Positions 25,895 through 34,843 are shown, counted from the first letter of the stretch. The stretch is DNA of 39,125 nucleotides from an uncultured Lachnospiraceae bacterium (GCA_905207905.1 CAJLNC010000016.1:1-39125), one strand, 5' to 3'. Notes: generated by a model not told the origin, from the letters alone. Numbers and translations are program-made.

Positions 25895-26983
25895 TTACAA
25901 TGCCCCCTTCACATCTTTAAGAGCAATCCACTCTCCGCCCTTCTGCACAGACTGATAGGTAGCAATCAATGCCCGCATAACTTGTATGCCATCTTCCGCC
26001 AACGCTGCAATACTGGGAACTCCGTGAAGGATTGTATCTGCAAAGCCTTCTAGTTCTCTTCGGAAGAACTGTCCGTCATGGGCTGCCGGGGTGATGGAAA
26101 TCTCCTGTTCCCCATCATAGCATTCTACCACTGAACTTTGAAACGCCCACGGATTGTATGTTTTAGCATAGACCGTTCCCTTTGTTCCATAAATCTCACA
26201 GCCTTCATGCCACTTTTGAGCAATGGTAACCGATAAATCCAACGTACCAATAGAACCATCTGCAAAATTACAGTCAATCAGCCAGGAATGTAATTTATCT
26301 TTATTTACATACCGTGCGGATACAGCATCAATATCACCCATGAAATACATGGCTGTATCAAATAAATGACTGCCATGTCCAAGAAGATAATAATGATCCA
26401 GAACTGCCTTGGGATTTCCTGCGGGCTTCTTCATATCATCGGATGAATATAACACTGGCATCATATTATCCGTCAGCGTGTATCTTCCATGTCCATCGCA
26501 ATACCATCCCTTATAAGTAGTCACCTCTCCCAGTTTTTCTTCTTTAAATTTCTTAGCAAACTGAAGTCCCTCGTCATATCGCTTCATATGACCGATCTGA
26601 ACAAACACACCCTTTTCATCAGCAAGACGTTTCAGTTCTTCACATTCTTCAATAGAAACTCCCATGGGTTTTTCGATAAAAACATGTTTTCCAGCCTGCA
26701 CAGCCTGCCTGGCACAGGGAATATGAAACTGATCCCCAATACCGATAATCACAGCTTCCACTTTTGGATCCGCCAGCATTTCATTGTAATCAAAATATGC
26801 TGAATCCGGCTCATAAATTGCGGCCATTTTTTTGCAAAGAGCTTCTGACACATCACAAATGGCCTGTAAATGAATATTTCTTGCTTTTGTACTTCCAACC
26901 AAATGACCTGCCTGACAAATAATGCCGCATCCCAAAACGCCTACTCTCAAGCACTTTTCTTCCTTTAATACATTTGTTTTCAT
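25895..26983 (-). CDS. Gfo/Idh/MocA-family NAD(P)-dependent oxidoreductase
   Basis: 362 residues. The Rossmann domain opens with LRVGVLGCGIICQAG (GxGxxx) and contains the family signature EKPMGVS (~100). The C-terminal beta-sheet domain carries YYLLGHGSHLFDTAMYFMGD, where the His and Asp are the usual catalytic pair. The family oxidises or reduces sugar or inositol hydroxyls, often at C3. A strong AAGGAGG precedes the ATG. It is separated from the transketolase genes by 137 bases that hold a perfect 13-bp inverted repeat. The substrate is unknown. Confidence 0.92.
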   Translation of the reverse strand: MKTNVLKEEKCLRVGVLGCGIICQAGHLVGSTKARNIHLQAICDVSEALCKKMAAIYEPDSAYFDYNEMLADPKVEAVIIGIGDQFHIPCARQAVQAGKHVFIEKPMGVSIEECEELKRLADEKGVFVQIGHMKRYDEGLQFAKKFKEEKLGEVTTYKGWYCDGHGRYTLTDNMMPVLYSSDDMKKPAGNPKAVLDHYYLLGHGSHLFDTAMYFMGDIDAVSARYVNKDKLHSWLIDCNFADGSIGTLDLSVTIAQKWHEGCEIYGTKGTVYAKTYNPWAFQSSVVECYDGEQEISITPAAHDGQFFRRELEGFADTILHGVPSIAALAEDGIQVMRALIATYQSVQKGGEWIALKDVKGAL

Positions 26984-27061
26984 TTTTTCCTCCTTTTCAG
27001 TGCCATACCTCTTGCCTTATATTTTATATCATAGTTTCGTTAGTATTTCTGTATATGGTTC

Positions 27062-27098
27062 AATCTTCCTGTGATTCCAATTCCATCACAGGAAGATT
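27062..27098 (-). repeat. Perfect 13-bp inverted repeat between the transketolase and oxidoreductase genes
   Basis: AATCTTCCTGTGA (27062-27074) and TCACAGGAAGATT (27086-27098) with an 11-base loop. No T-tract follows on either strand, so it is more likely an mRNA-stabilising or processing stem, or a protein-binding site, than a terminator. Confidence 0.85.
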
Positions 27099-27120
27099 CT
27101 GCACACCTCTGCCTTTATCC

Positions 27121-28068
27121 TTACCGTTTTCTTGCTATTGCCTTTTTTGCAGCACTTGCGATATCTTCCGGAGCAAGACCATAATGTTTGAGCAGTTCAA
27201 ACGGATGTCCGGAATGACCAAATACATCCTTCACTCCTACGATCTCCTGAGGTACATATACGTCTGAAACAGTCAGCACTTCTGCTACTGCGCTTCCCAG
27301 TCCACCGATCACATTATGCTCTTCGCAAGTTACAATGGCTCCTGTCTCACTGGCAGCTTTAATCACCAGTTCTCTATCGATCGGTTTTATCGTATGCATA
27401 TCAATGATCCTGGCATCAATTCCTTCTTCCAAAAGCAGCTTCTCCGCCTTCAATGCCTCCTGCACCATTAACCCACAGGCGATGATTGTTACGTCCTTTC
27501 CTTCTTTTAAGGTGACACCTTTTCCTATTTCAAAAGTATAATTGTCTATTTCATCTGTAACCACATCCACCGGACAGCGTCCTGTTCTCAAATAGCAAGG
27601 ACCTTTTTGTTCCAGAAGTGCTTTCGTTGCCAACCTTGCTTCATATCCATCACAGGGAACAATCACTGTCATTCCAGGTATGGTTCTCATTAAGCTGATA
27701 TCTTCCAATGCCTGGTGGGTTGCCCCATCTTCCCCTACTGTAAGTCCTGCATGACTTCCTACAATTTTCACATTTAATCCCGGATATGCAACACTGTTTC
27801 TTACCTGATCATAAACTCTCCCTGTAGCAAAAACAGCAAACGTGTGTACCAAAGCAGTAGCTCCACATGCCGCAAACCCAGCAGCCATGCCAACCATATT
27901 TGCTTCTGCGATCCCCACATTATAAAATCTCTCCGGAAATTTTTCTGCAAAATACTGTGACATTGTACACTTCTTCAAATCTGCATCAAATGCAAAGATC
28001 TTCTTATCATCTCCAAATTCTGCAAGCGCCTTTCCATATGCAACTCTTGTAGATACCTGTTCACCCAT
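27121..28068 (-). CDS. Transketolase, C-terminal (pyrimidine-binding) subunit
   Basis: About 315 residues from ATG 28066-28068 (MGEQVSTRVAYGKALAEF), with AGGAAG before it; the frame is open further upstream, but that part overlaps the partner gene. It forms the second half of a two-subunit transketolase, which moves two-carbon units between sugars with thiamine diphosphate. The catalytic glutamate is in YNVGIAEANMVGMAAG, followed by GSHAGLTVGEDGATHQALED and the C-terminal domain GIDARIIDMHTIKPIDREL. It overlaps the N-terminal subunit gene by eight bases. Confidence 0.94.
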   Translation of the reverse strand: MGEQVSTRVAYGKALAEFGDDKKIFAFDADLKKCTMSQYFAEKFPERFYNVGIAEANMVGMAAGFAACGATALVHTFAVFATGRVYDQVRNSVAYPGLNVKIVGSHAGLTVGEDGATHQALEDISLMRTIPGMTVIVPCDGYEARLATKALLEQKGPCYLRTGRCPVDVVTDEIDNYTFEIGKGVTLKEGKDVTIIACGLMVQEALKAEKLLLEEGIDARIIDMHTIKPIDRELVIKAASETGAIVTCEEHNVIGGLGSAVAEVLTVSDVYVPQEIVGVKDVFGHSGHPFELLKHYGLAPEDIASAAKKAIARKR

Positions 28069-28906
28069 TCTTCCTGCCCTCCAGCTGCGCAATTTTTTTA
28101 TTCAATTCCTCAAATGCTGTTTTCCACTCATCTTCTGTAGGCTGTCCGCCATGAAAACGGATCTGATCTTCAAATACAGATACTCCTTTTCCTTTTACAG
28201 TATCGCAAACGATCACCGTAGGTTTTCCTTTCAAAGAATCCGCCAGTTCCACTGCATTCCGAAGCTGTCTCACATCATGTCCATCCACGTTCAATACGTT
28301 CCAGCCGAAAGCTTCAAACTTTTCTCCAATGGGATAAGGCGACATAATATTTTCCACCCGGTCATCTAATTGAATCTTGTTATTATCTACAAATGCAATC
28401 AGATTATCGGCTTTATAAAAAGCTGCTGCCATAGCTGCTTCCCATACCTGTCCTTCCTGAATCTCTCCGTCTCCAAGAATTGCAAAAACACGATTCTCAT
28501 ATTCCTGAGCCTTTGCGAACAATGCCATTCCCAAAGCAACCGAAAGTCCCTGCCCTAAAGAGCCTGTACTCATATCTACACCAGGCACATGGATTTCAAC
28601 ATGGCCGGACAGATTACTGTTGATGTCCCGAAAAGTTTTTAAATGCTCCATTTCAAAAAAACCCTTCATAGCTAAAACAGCATACAGCGCCGGTGAGCAA
28701 TGACCTTTTGACAAAACCAACCGATCTCGGTCCGGTTTATCCGGGTTGGACGGATCTACATTCATCTCACTAAAGTATAATACAGACAATATATCAGAAA
28801 TCGACATAGAACCGCCAATATGTCCAGATCCAGCAGCCTTGATGGTCTCCAAAGCTGTTTTACGTATTTTGCATGCCTGCAGCATCAGTTCCTTTTCATT
28901 CTTCAT
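28061..28906 (-). CDS. Transketolase, N-terminal (diphosphate-binding) subunit
   Basis: 281 residues. The thiamine diphosphate and Mg2+ binding motif is FAILGDGEIQEGQVWEAAMAA...FVDNNKIQLD (GDG to NN). SGHIGGSMSISDILSVLYF and DRLVLSKGHCSPALYAVLA are the conserved substrate-channel blocks. With the adjacent C-terminal subunit it rebuilds a whole transketolase. Such split pairs often occur in accessory sugar clusters beside the housekeeping single-chain enzyme; whether that enzyme exists elsewhere in this genome cannot be seen here. Confidence 0.94.
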   Translation of the reverse strand: MKNEKELMLQACKIRKTALETIKAAGSGHIGGSMSISDILSVLYFSEMNVDPSNPDKPDRDRLVLSKGHCSPALYAVLAMKGFFEMEHLKTFRDINSNLSGHVEIHVPGVDMSTGSLGQGLSVALGMALFAKAQEYENRVFAILGDGEIQEGQVWEAAMAAAFYKADNLIAFVDNNKIQLDDRVENIMSPYPIGEKFEAFGWNVLNVDGHDVRQLRNAVELADSLKGKPTVIVCDTVKGKGVSVFEDQIRFHGGQPTEDEWKTAFEELNKKIAQLEGRKNG

Positions 28907-28918
28907 AATTTTAAATTT

Positions 28919-30226
28919 TCACCTTTCCTTTCGCTGTACTCCAATGAGCATATTCGTATAATAACGCTTCATCACATTTATAATTCGATCAGATACAATT
29001 TCTTCCGGCGTGTTTTTGAGAAGCCCTTCTCTTATCTTTTCATACTGAACGGGCGCATACTGAGCAATCAAATACAATGGAATTGGTTTCACTGATAAAT
29101 TTTTCATTAACTGTCGGCGCGCTTCCATCACTGCCGGCCGTGTAAAATAATACCTTGCCCGATCTGAATAGCTGTAAGCGCGTTTCATCTTCTGCTCCTC
29201 AGCAGTTCCGTGATAATAGTGACTCCAGTAGTCCGGCTCATTTTCCACCATTTCCCTTTCCAGTACTTCTTTAAAACGAGAGGGAGTAAAAGCCCAGACA
29301 TCCGCCAGCACCTCTTCTATGTCTGCCAATGCAAACAGCGCTGCACGGTGCTCAAAGGTTAATTCCGGTCCAACTTTCAAAATACCTACTTCATCCATTA
29401 TCATTTCCTGCAAATGTACCGGCGTCTGATAGTCTGATGAATGGCTTTCAAATACTAACGGCGGAAACTCTCTAATCTTCTGTGCCAGAGGTTTGGCAGC
29501 TTCATAGTCAAAATCATACACATGATCTTCTGAAAACTCTAAACCGATCTGGGCTACCACTGCTACAGTATCTTCCCACACCTGAGGAAGACCATTTTTC
29601 AAAAAAGCATCTTTAAAACACAGGATTGATTTTTCAAGCTCTTCCGGTTTAGTTACCACCATCTTTTCAGTTTTTTCTGACCCGCCTGGTACTGGAACTT
29701 CGCTTCCAATCACATATACTGGACGATACTCCCAAATCGTATCCATTTTCGTCTCTTCGTATGTTTCCTCTGCGATCTTCGCCAAGCGCACTGCACGTTC
29801 TGCAATCAATCTATCTGAAAAATGTCGGTCACCTTTCAATGGCATCGTTGGATCTAAATGAATTTTTCGGAATCCTGCTGCCACATAAGACCGAACCAAT
29901 TCTTCTGATCGTTTCATGGCCTCTTCCTCAGCCAAATCCTTCCACGCAAAGGGCCCCAGATGATCTCCTGCTAGTATCAACCGATTTTTATCAAAACCAA
30001 TCTCCTCTGCAAAAGAACAAATCATATCTGCATAGTTCTGGGGTGTCATACCCGTATAGCCGCCATACTGATTTACCTGATTTACGGTTGCCTCGCAAAT
30101 AAAATAGGCATCCGTCTTTTTCGCATATTTCATACAGCTTTTTAATACCACCGGATCTGATCCCGTTACGGAAAAACACCCCTCACGCGAAAGACGTTTC
30201 AACGGATTTACCCTTTTACTTTCCAT
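28919..30226 (-). CDS. GatZ/KbaZ-like protein (tagatose-bisphosphate aldolase subunit family)
   Basis: About 435 residues from ATG 30226, which follows AGGAGACGA; an in-frame ATG at 30250 is less likely. In the known family GatZ/KbaZ supports the class II aldolase GatY/KbaY that cleaves D-tagatose 1,6-bisphosphate. Family blocks: FICEATVNQVNQYGGYTGM, LAGDHLGPFAWKD, IHLDPTMPLKGD, KVGPELTFEHRAALFAL. The length matches the family. No GatY/KbaY homologue is present in the cluster, so this protein may act alone or with a distant partner. It overlaps the PfkB gene by 19 bases. Confidence 0.9.
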   Translation of the reverse strand: MESKRVNPLKRLSREGCFSVTGSDPVVLKSCMKYAKKTDAYFICEATVNQVNQYGGYTGMTPQNYADMICSFAEEIGFDKNRLILAGDHLGPFAWKDLAEEEAMKRSEELVRSYVAAGFRKIHLDPTMPLKGDRHFSDRLIAERAVRLAKIAEETYEETKMDTIWEYRPVYVIGSEVPVPGGSEKTEKMVVTKPEELEKSILCFKDAFLKNGLPQVWEDTVAVVAQIGLEFSEDHVYDFDYEAAKPLAQKIREFPPLVFESHSSDYQTPVHLQEMIMDEVGILKVGPELTFEHRAALFALADIEEVLADVWAFTPSRFKEVLEREMVENEPDYWSHYYHGTAEEQKMKRAYSYSDRARYYFTRPAVMEARRQLMKNLSVKPIPLYLIAQYAPVQYEKIREGLLKNTPEEIVSDRIINVMKRYYTNMLIGVQRKER

Positions 30227-31167
30227 TCGTCTCCTCTTACTATTTTCCATATGGTTTCCTGGGAAATCTCTCCCTCCATAGGACCAAATGCAGCTGCATT
30301 TAATGCTCCAGCAGCAGCTCCCATTTTAGAAGCTTCCTCCACAGTTTTTCCTTCCAAAATTCCACAGAGAAATGCGGCATCAAAACTATCTCCAGCTCCC
30401 GTAGGATCTTCCTGTACCACTTTATAAACTTTCTGTTTTACTTTTAGCCCTTCTCGTGTGTACACTTCAGAACCTTTCGAACCGTTTTTCAAAACCAGAA
30501 TTTCCAACTGGTCATTTTGAAAAACTTTCTCTATTGCTTTTTCAAGCTCACTTTCCCCTGTCAAGATCTTTAATTCTGAAACTCCAGGCATTAAAATTGC
30601 AGACTGTTTTAACACCTCCCGAAGCATCTGAATACATTTCGGGTCTTTCATCAATTCCGGGCGAACATTCGGATCAAAACTGATCTGCACCCCCCTTGCA
30701 TGAAGCATGGATATCGTCTTTAAGATCTCCACTCCAAATGCTTCATCCATCATCAACGAGCATCCCATCACATGCATATACTTGGTATCCCGAAAATCTT
30801 CCAGCGTCTCCGGCGCCTTGGCCCTTACTGTTGGAGAACCGTCTGTATAAAAAATAAATTTTCTTTCTCCATCCGCAAAATATGTAACAAAGGCAACTCC
30901 GGTATTCCCTTTCGGTGAGATCAAAACCTTACTTACGTCTACACCATCTGACTTCAGCCGCTGGAGAATATTAATACCAAAATCATCTTCACCCACTCCG
31001 CTGATAATCGCAGCGCTATGTCCTAATCTTGCCACCGTACTTATAAAAATTCCAGGTGCTCCGCTGGGAAACGGACCTCTAAAAAAGTCAGTCTCATAAA
31101 ACGGAATATCTTCATGAGGCCTCATAATCTCCACCAGAAGTTCCCCCATAGTGATGATCTCTGCCAT
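30208..31167 (-). CDS. PfkB-family carbohydrate kinase
   Basis: About 319 residues from ATG 31167 (MAEIITMGELLVEIMRP), eight bases after GAGG; GTG 31176 is an alternative. The ribokinase fold is clear: substrate-side FFRGPFPSGAPGIFISTVARLG, and the C-terminal anion hole DPTGAGDSFDAAFLCGIL with the catalytic Asp. The sequence is closest by eye to 2-keto-3-deoxygluconate kinase or fructokinase types. In this operon it may phosphorylate a ketose or ketose phosphate to feed the aldolase-like protein. The acceptor cannot be fixed from sequence. Confidence 0.92.
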   Translation of the reverse strand: MAEIITMGELLVEIMRPHEDIPFYETDFFRGPFPSGAPGIFISTVARLGHSAAIISGVGEDDFGINILQRLKSDGVDVSKVLISPKGNTGVAFVTYFADGERKFIFYTDGSPTVRAKAPETLEDFRDTKYMHVMGCSLMMDEAFGVEILKTISMLHARGVQISFDPNVRPELMKDPKCIQMLREVLKQSAILMPGVSELKILTGESELEKAIEKVFQNDQLEILVLKNGSKGSEVYTREGLKVKQKVYKVVQEDPTGAGDSFDAAFLCGILEGKTVEEASKMGAAAGALNAAAFGPMEGEISQETIWKIVRGDEWKVKG

Positions 31168-31205
31168 TCCAACCACCTCACCTTACTTTAACCTTCTATG
31201 ATTGC

Positions 31206-32096
31206 TTATAAACCAAGACAACACTGTTTTAAAAATTTCAGTGAATTCTTAATAAGTTCTGTTCTTCTATCCTCATCAGCGCCTCCGCTCAAATCCCGGA
31301 ATACACGGCAGTCATGCCCTACTTCACCGCCTGAAAGCAAAAACGGCTCCATCACAACATACTTATCAAACTTTACTGTTCTCAAAGCTTTTCCAAATGC
31401 CGGCCAGTCAATGCTGTTATTCATGCCGGGAAGCTTTCTGTTACATTCTCCTACATGCACATGAGAAAGGAGTCCCGCTTTTCCGGTATTCACAACTGCA
31501 TCTATCATATTATCTTCTTCGATATTCATATGATACGTATCCAGCAAGATTTTTACTGCCGGGCAGTTCACACGGCGGCAATATTCTATCGCTTCCGCAT
31601 GATCCGTAAGAATATATGTCTCGTTTCGATTCAAAATCTCCAACGCAATTTCAATATCTTTCTTTTCCGCATAAGAACCAACTATTTTTAAGCACTCGAT
31701 GCTGCGTTCCCATGCCCCTTCTTTATCTTCAACTCCTGAAAAATCTGTTGGCCAGAAAGAATAAATAGCCCCTACCAAAACTCTTGATCCCAACAGCTCC
31801 ATATGGTCTATGATCGTTTTGAAATACACAATACCATTTTCTCTGGTTTTCTGATCTATAGACGCCAGATCGTATTGTTTTGCAGGTCCTGAATTAGTAG
31901 AAAATTCAACCCCACATTCCTCACCTTTTTTCCGCAAAGCGGTAATATCATCTTCTGACATACGATAGAGATGATCCGCACTTATTTCCAAAACATCAAA
32001 ACCGCAGTCTGCCAGCCGCTTTGTCATTTCCAGATACTCCGCAATGGTAAAACTCCAATTATTCTGCCAATAAGAATAATTACACCCAAATTTCAT
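31206..32096 (-). CDS. D-tagatose/D-allulose 3-epimerase-like TIM barrel
   Basis: 296 residues. The order of catalytic and metal residues fits the ketose 3-epimerase family: Glu in ALEILNRNETYILTDH, Asp in ILLDTYHMNIEED, His in SHVHVGECNR with the following KLPG, and Glu in YVVMEPFLLSGG. These enzymes invert C3 of free ketoses or ketose phosphates such as fructose/allulose and tagatose/sorbose. AGGAGATG precedes the ATG. Of the three TIM-barrel proteins in the cluster this has the clearest assignment. Whether the substrate is phosphorylated is unknown. Confidence 0.88.
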   Translation of the reverse strand: MKFGCNYSYWQNNWSFTIAEYLEMTKRLADCGFDVLEISADHLYRMSEDDITALRKKGEECGVEFSTNSGPAKQYDLASIDQKTRENGIVYFKTIIDHMELLGSRVLVGAIYSFWPTDFSGVEDKEGAWERSIECLKIVGSYAEKKDIEIALEILNRNETYILTDHAEAIEYCRRVNCPAVKILLDTYHMNIEEDNMIDAVVNTGKAGLLSHVHVGECNRKLPGMNNSIDWPAFGKALRTVKFDKYVVMEPFLLSGGEVGHDCRVFRDLSGGADEDRRTELIKNSLKFLKQCCLGL

Positions 32097-32130
32097 ACAT
32101 TCATCTCCTTTATCTGTTCTTTATTTTCAT

Positions 32131-32964
32131 TTACTCAAATATTTTTTTTAGTGTTTCAAGGTCTCTTAAAAATACTTCCCACTGGGAATTCCGAACGGCA
32201 TCATTCCGAATAGCCGGCTGACAATAATAATTTTCCGTAATGATCCATCCTTCATATCCTAAATCCTTCAGCAGTTCCATCTGTTTAAAAAAGTCCGTGT
32301 TTCCCTCCCCCAGCGCTCTGCTTCCAGCCGGTTCCGGTTTTGCATTGCCATCTTTTACATGAAGCTGTTTCGCCATATATGGATACAGGTTCTGCAGCTG
32401 CTGGCACTGATCCAAATCCCAGTTATATTTCATATTCTGGGAATCATAATGGATTTTTAAGTTGTCTGCACCGACCGCTTCTAAAATCTCAATCTGCCGA
32501 TCCCAGGAAAGCGGATTCTCAGTCATAACCGTAATCCCTTTCTTCTCAGCTCTTTCACAAACAAATCTCAACGCTTCTATTGTATTTTCAATGTGAATTT
32601 CCTCTCGAAGACGGTTCTCTCCAAAATTAGGAATCATAATACTGTCTATTTTCATTTCATTTGCCACATCTATTGCTAATTCCATCATGTCAAATGCAAT
32701 TTTCCCGTCTTCCGTATTGCATCCTTTTGCATATCCATGCTTCATGAGATCATTTAACACAATCGCCGGATATTCCAAATGGTATTTTTCCTTTTCCTCT
32801 AAATACGCCTCCTGCACGCCTTTCTGTGCCAATGCATATCCAAATTCATAGCTTCCAAGCTCCAGCTGCAGCCCGTCAAGCCCTGCCTTATGTGCCAGGT
32901 ACGGTGCAAACAAACTGTGTCCCGGCAATCCCCAAACGGTACTTCCAAATTTTATTTTTCTCAT
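32131..32964 (-). CDS. Sugar phosphate isomerase/epimerase, TIM barrel (third of three)
   Basis: 277 residues, xylose-isomerase-like superfamily. Four metal ligands are visible: Glu in TVMTENPLSW, Asp in KIHYDSQNMKY, His in KQLHVKDGN and Glu in WIITENYYC. It is only distantly similar to the two other TIM-barrel proteins here, so they probably work on different intermediates. It lies 22 bases after the SIS gene and 34 before the epimerase gene. Confidence 0.87.
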   Translation of the reverse strand: MRKIKFGSTVWGLPGHSLFAPYLAHKAGLDGLQLELGSYEFGYALAQKGVQEAYLEEKEKYHLEYPAIVLNDLMKHGYAKGCNTEDGKIAFDMMELAIDVANEMKIDSIMIPNFGENRLREEIHIENTIEALRFVCERAEKKGITVMTENPLSWDRQIEILEAVGADNLKIHYDSQNMKYNWDLDQCQQLQNLYPYMAKQLHVKDGNAKPEPAGSRALGEGNTDFFKQMELLKDLGYEGWIITENYYCQPAIRNDAVRNSQWEVFLRDLETLKKIFE

Positions 32965-32986
32965 AATAACCCCTCATTTTCATTTT

Positions 32987-33541
32987 TTATTCCAAGTTTG
33001 AATGACGTTTAAACATTTCTTTGCCATCTGTTGCCTGTTCCATCATACCCAAAACTATTATATCTCCAGCCAATAAAATGCCCTGTTCAAACAAAGAAGC
33101 CATGGGCTGAACGGATACAAATTCACTGTCTTCCTGTTTTTTACTGGGAGCTTTAATAAGAATTACCCCATCTGCCATTTGTGTCAGTGTAGATCCCGGC
33201 GTTGCTGTAAATACCAGTACCTTTCCGCCAAACCCTTTTGCTTTTCTGGCAAGATCAACAAACTGTTTTGTCTCCCCTGAGCCGGAGCAAAGAATCAGCA
33301 AATCTCCTTTCTCAAAATTAGGGGTATTGGTATCTCCCATCACATATACTTCCCGCCCCATGTGCATAAGACGCATTACAAAAGATTTCCCCGCATATCC
33401 AGCCCTTCCAAGGGCATGAAAAAAAATCTTGTCTGATTGATTGATCAATCCCACCGCCCGGTCTACCTGTTCCTGAGAAATTTCATCAAGAACCGTTTCC
33501 AATTCGTTCAGTACGATTCGCTCATTGCCTCTAAAGCTCAT
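32987..33541 (-). CDS. hxlB: SIS-domain isomerase, 6-phospho-3-hexuloisomerase type
   Basis: 184 residues, the usual length. It matches 6-phospho-3-hexuloisomerase through FHALGRAGYAGKSFVMRLMHMG, LLILCSGSGETKQFVDLA, ADGVILIKAPSKK, QPMASLFEQGILL and the ending MFKRHSNLE. In the ribulose monophosphate pathway this enzyme converts D-arabino-3-hexulose 6-phosphate to fructose 6-phosphate. No hexulose-phosphate synthase (hxlA) is present, so formaldehyde fixation is not supported; a 3-keto or other hexulose phosphate may be the substrate. GGAGGAATAAG precedes the ATG. Confidence 0.88.
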   Translation of the reverse strand: MSFRGNERIVLNELETVLDEISQEQVDRAVGLINQSDKIFFHALGRAGYAGKSFVMRLMHMGREVYVMGDTNTPNFEKGDLLILCSGSGETKQFVDLARKAKGFGGKVLVFTATPGSTLTQMADGVILIKAPSKKQEDSEFVSVQPMASLFEQGILLAGDIIVLGMMEQATDGKEMFKRHSNLE

Positions 33542-33640
33542 TCTTATTCCTCCAGTATTTTGTTTCTTTCTTTTTGATTTCTATGGCATTCTTAAAATTT
33601 CTCTTTTTCAGAAAAAATCGTTTTTATTTATTCTTTTTTA

Positions 33641-33673
33641 GGAATGCCCGCACACTTACTGTACGAGCATTCC
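33641..33673 (-). repeat. Stem-loop downstream of the sugar-binding-protein gene
   Basis: GGAATGC (33641-33647) pairs with GCATTCC (33667-33673), with further partial pairing inside. On the - strand it is followed by an A-run, not a T-run, so it is not a canonical terminator. Such stems after binding-protein genes often protect the mRNA 3' end and raise its output relative to downstream genes. Confidence 0.6.
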
Positions 33674-33719
33674 TATCTGATCCCTTATAAAACTATACTG
33701 CTATAAAAATATACTATCT

Positions 33720-34730
33720 TCATTCCTCTACATACTGATCAATATTTTCACTGGTAACCAATTCAAACGGAATATAAGTCTCTCTTTCCACTTCACGTCC
33801 CTGTGCAAGTGCGATTGCTTTTCTTACAGCTTCTGCACCCTGAGTAGTTCCATCCTGACGAACAGATGCACTAAGTTCACCATCTTTGATCATTGCTGCC
33901 GCTGCTTCAGTAAAGTCTACACCGATAACAACAATATCTTCTCTTCCGGCCTCAAGGCAAGCCAGTCTCACGGCTACTGCCATATCGTCATTGTCACAGA
34001 TAATCGCATTCAATTCCTCGCCATACTTTGCAATCCAGTCCTGAGCAAACTTAGATGCTTTATCTCCCTGCCACTCTGCAGACTGCTCATCCAGCATCTT
34101 CCATCCTTCCTGTTTATCCATTACATTATGCACGCCTTCCGTTCTCTGAATAGCTGCAGTATTTCCGATAATACCCTGGCAATGTGCGTAACCGCCCTCA
34201 TCGCCCAGCTGCTCAAGAACATAATTCGCCATGATCTCGCCGGCTTCTACATCGTTAGAAATAGAAATACCTTCACAATCATCTGCGTTACTTGTCAGAG
34301 AGTTTACCAAAACAACGGGAATGCCTGCTTCATGGCAGATATCAACAACGGCCGCTGATCCATCTAATTCAGCCGGCTGCATAATCACTGCATCCACGCC
34401 CAAATTCACCAAATCATTTGCACCTGTAACCTGAGTAGACGGATCGGTATTTCCATCCAGCAAGTAATACTCATCCACAATACCTTTTTCTTTCGCCTCT
34501 TCAAGAACCGCCTCTCCGCCTCCGTTGATAACCAGTTCAAATGCATTACTCTGATTCTTCTGAAGCCATCCGATAGTCACCGGATCATGTCCCTCTTCCA
34601 GCGTTGTCATTTCTGCCGCTGCTTCTGCCTCTGTTGCTGCCTCTGTTGTTGCCTCTTCTGCAAAAGCTGCAGAACTTGCCGCCATCACCATCATTGCCCC
34701 AAACATCATTGCCAATACTCTTCTCTTCAT
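33720..34730 (-). CDS. Sugar ABC transporter substrate-binding protein, ribose type
   Basis: About 336 residues from ATG 34730 (MKRRVLAMMFGAMMVMA), eight bases after GGAGG; an in-frame ATG at 34760 is less likely. A signal peptide ends at AAFA|EEATTE, followed by an Ala/Glu/Thr linker. The type I periplasmic-binding fold is seen in VTIGWLQKNQSNAFELVINGG, DAVIMQPAELDGSAAVVD, ISNDVEAGEIMANYVLEQLG and NAIICDNDDMAVAVRLACLEAG. There is no lipobox cysteine. It captures the sugar outside the cell for the permease and ATPase encoded just upstream. The ligand is unknown. Confidence 0.92.
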   Translation of the reverse strand: MKRRVLAMMFGAMMVMAASSAAFAEEATTEAATEAEAAAEMTTLEEGHDPVTIGWLQKNQSNAFELVINGGGEAVLEEAKEKGIVDEYYLLDGNTDPSTQVTGANDLVNLGVDAVIMQPAELDGSAAVVDICHEAGIPVVLVNSLTSNADDCEGISISNDVEAGEIMANYVLEQLGDEGGYAHCQGIIGNTAAIQRTEGVHNVMDKQEGWKMLDEQSAEWQGDKASKFAQDWIAKYGEELNAIICDNDDMAVAVRLACLEAGREDIVVIGVDFTEAAAAMIKDGELSASVRQDGTTQGAEAVRKAIALAQGREVERETYIPFELVTSENIDQYVEE

Positions 34731-34843
34731 TTTTTGTTCCTCCTTGTTTTTTATACTCAATCACCCCATTGTGATTTAAGTTTCTTAATATTTTTTACTG
34801 CAATGCCTATGAATTTCCAATCTCAATCGCACACTATCATTTT

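Noticed and set aside
27121..28906. Split transketolase as part of the sulfoquinovose transketolase pathway
   Set aside because: No sulfoquinovosidase, sulfoerythrose isomerase or dehydrogenase genes are nearby; the other genes point to ordinary hexose-type substrates.
32987..33541. The hexuloisomerase as evidence for formaldehyde fixation (ribulose monophosphate pathway)
   Set aside because: None of the TIM-barrel proteins in the cluster looks like hexulose-phosphate synthase; they carry xylose-isomerase-type metal sites.
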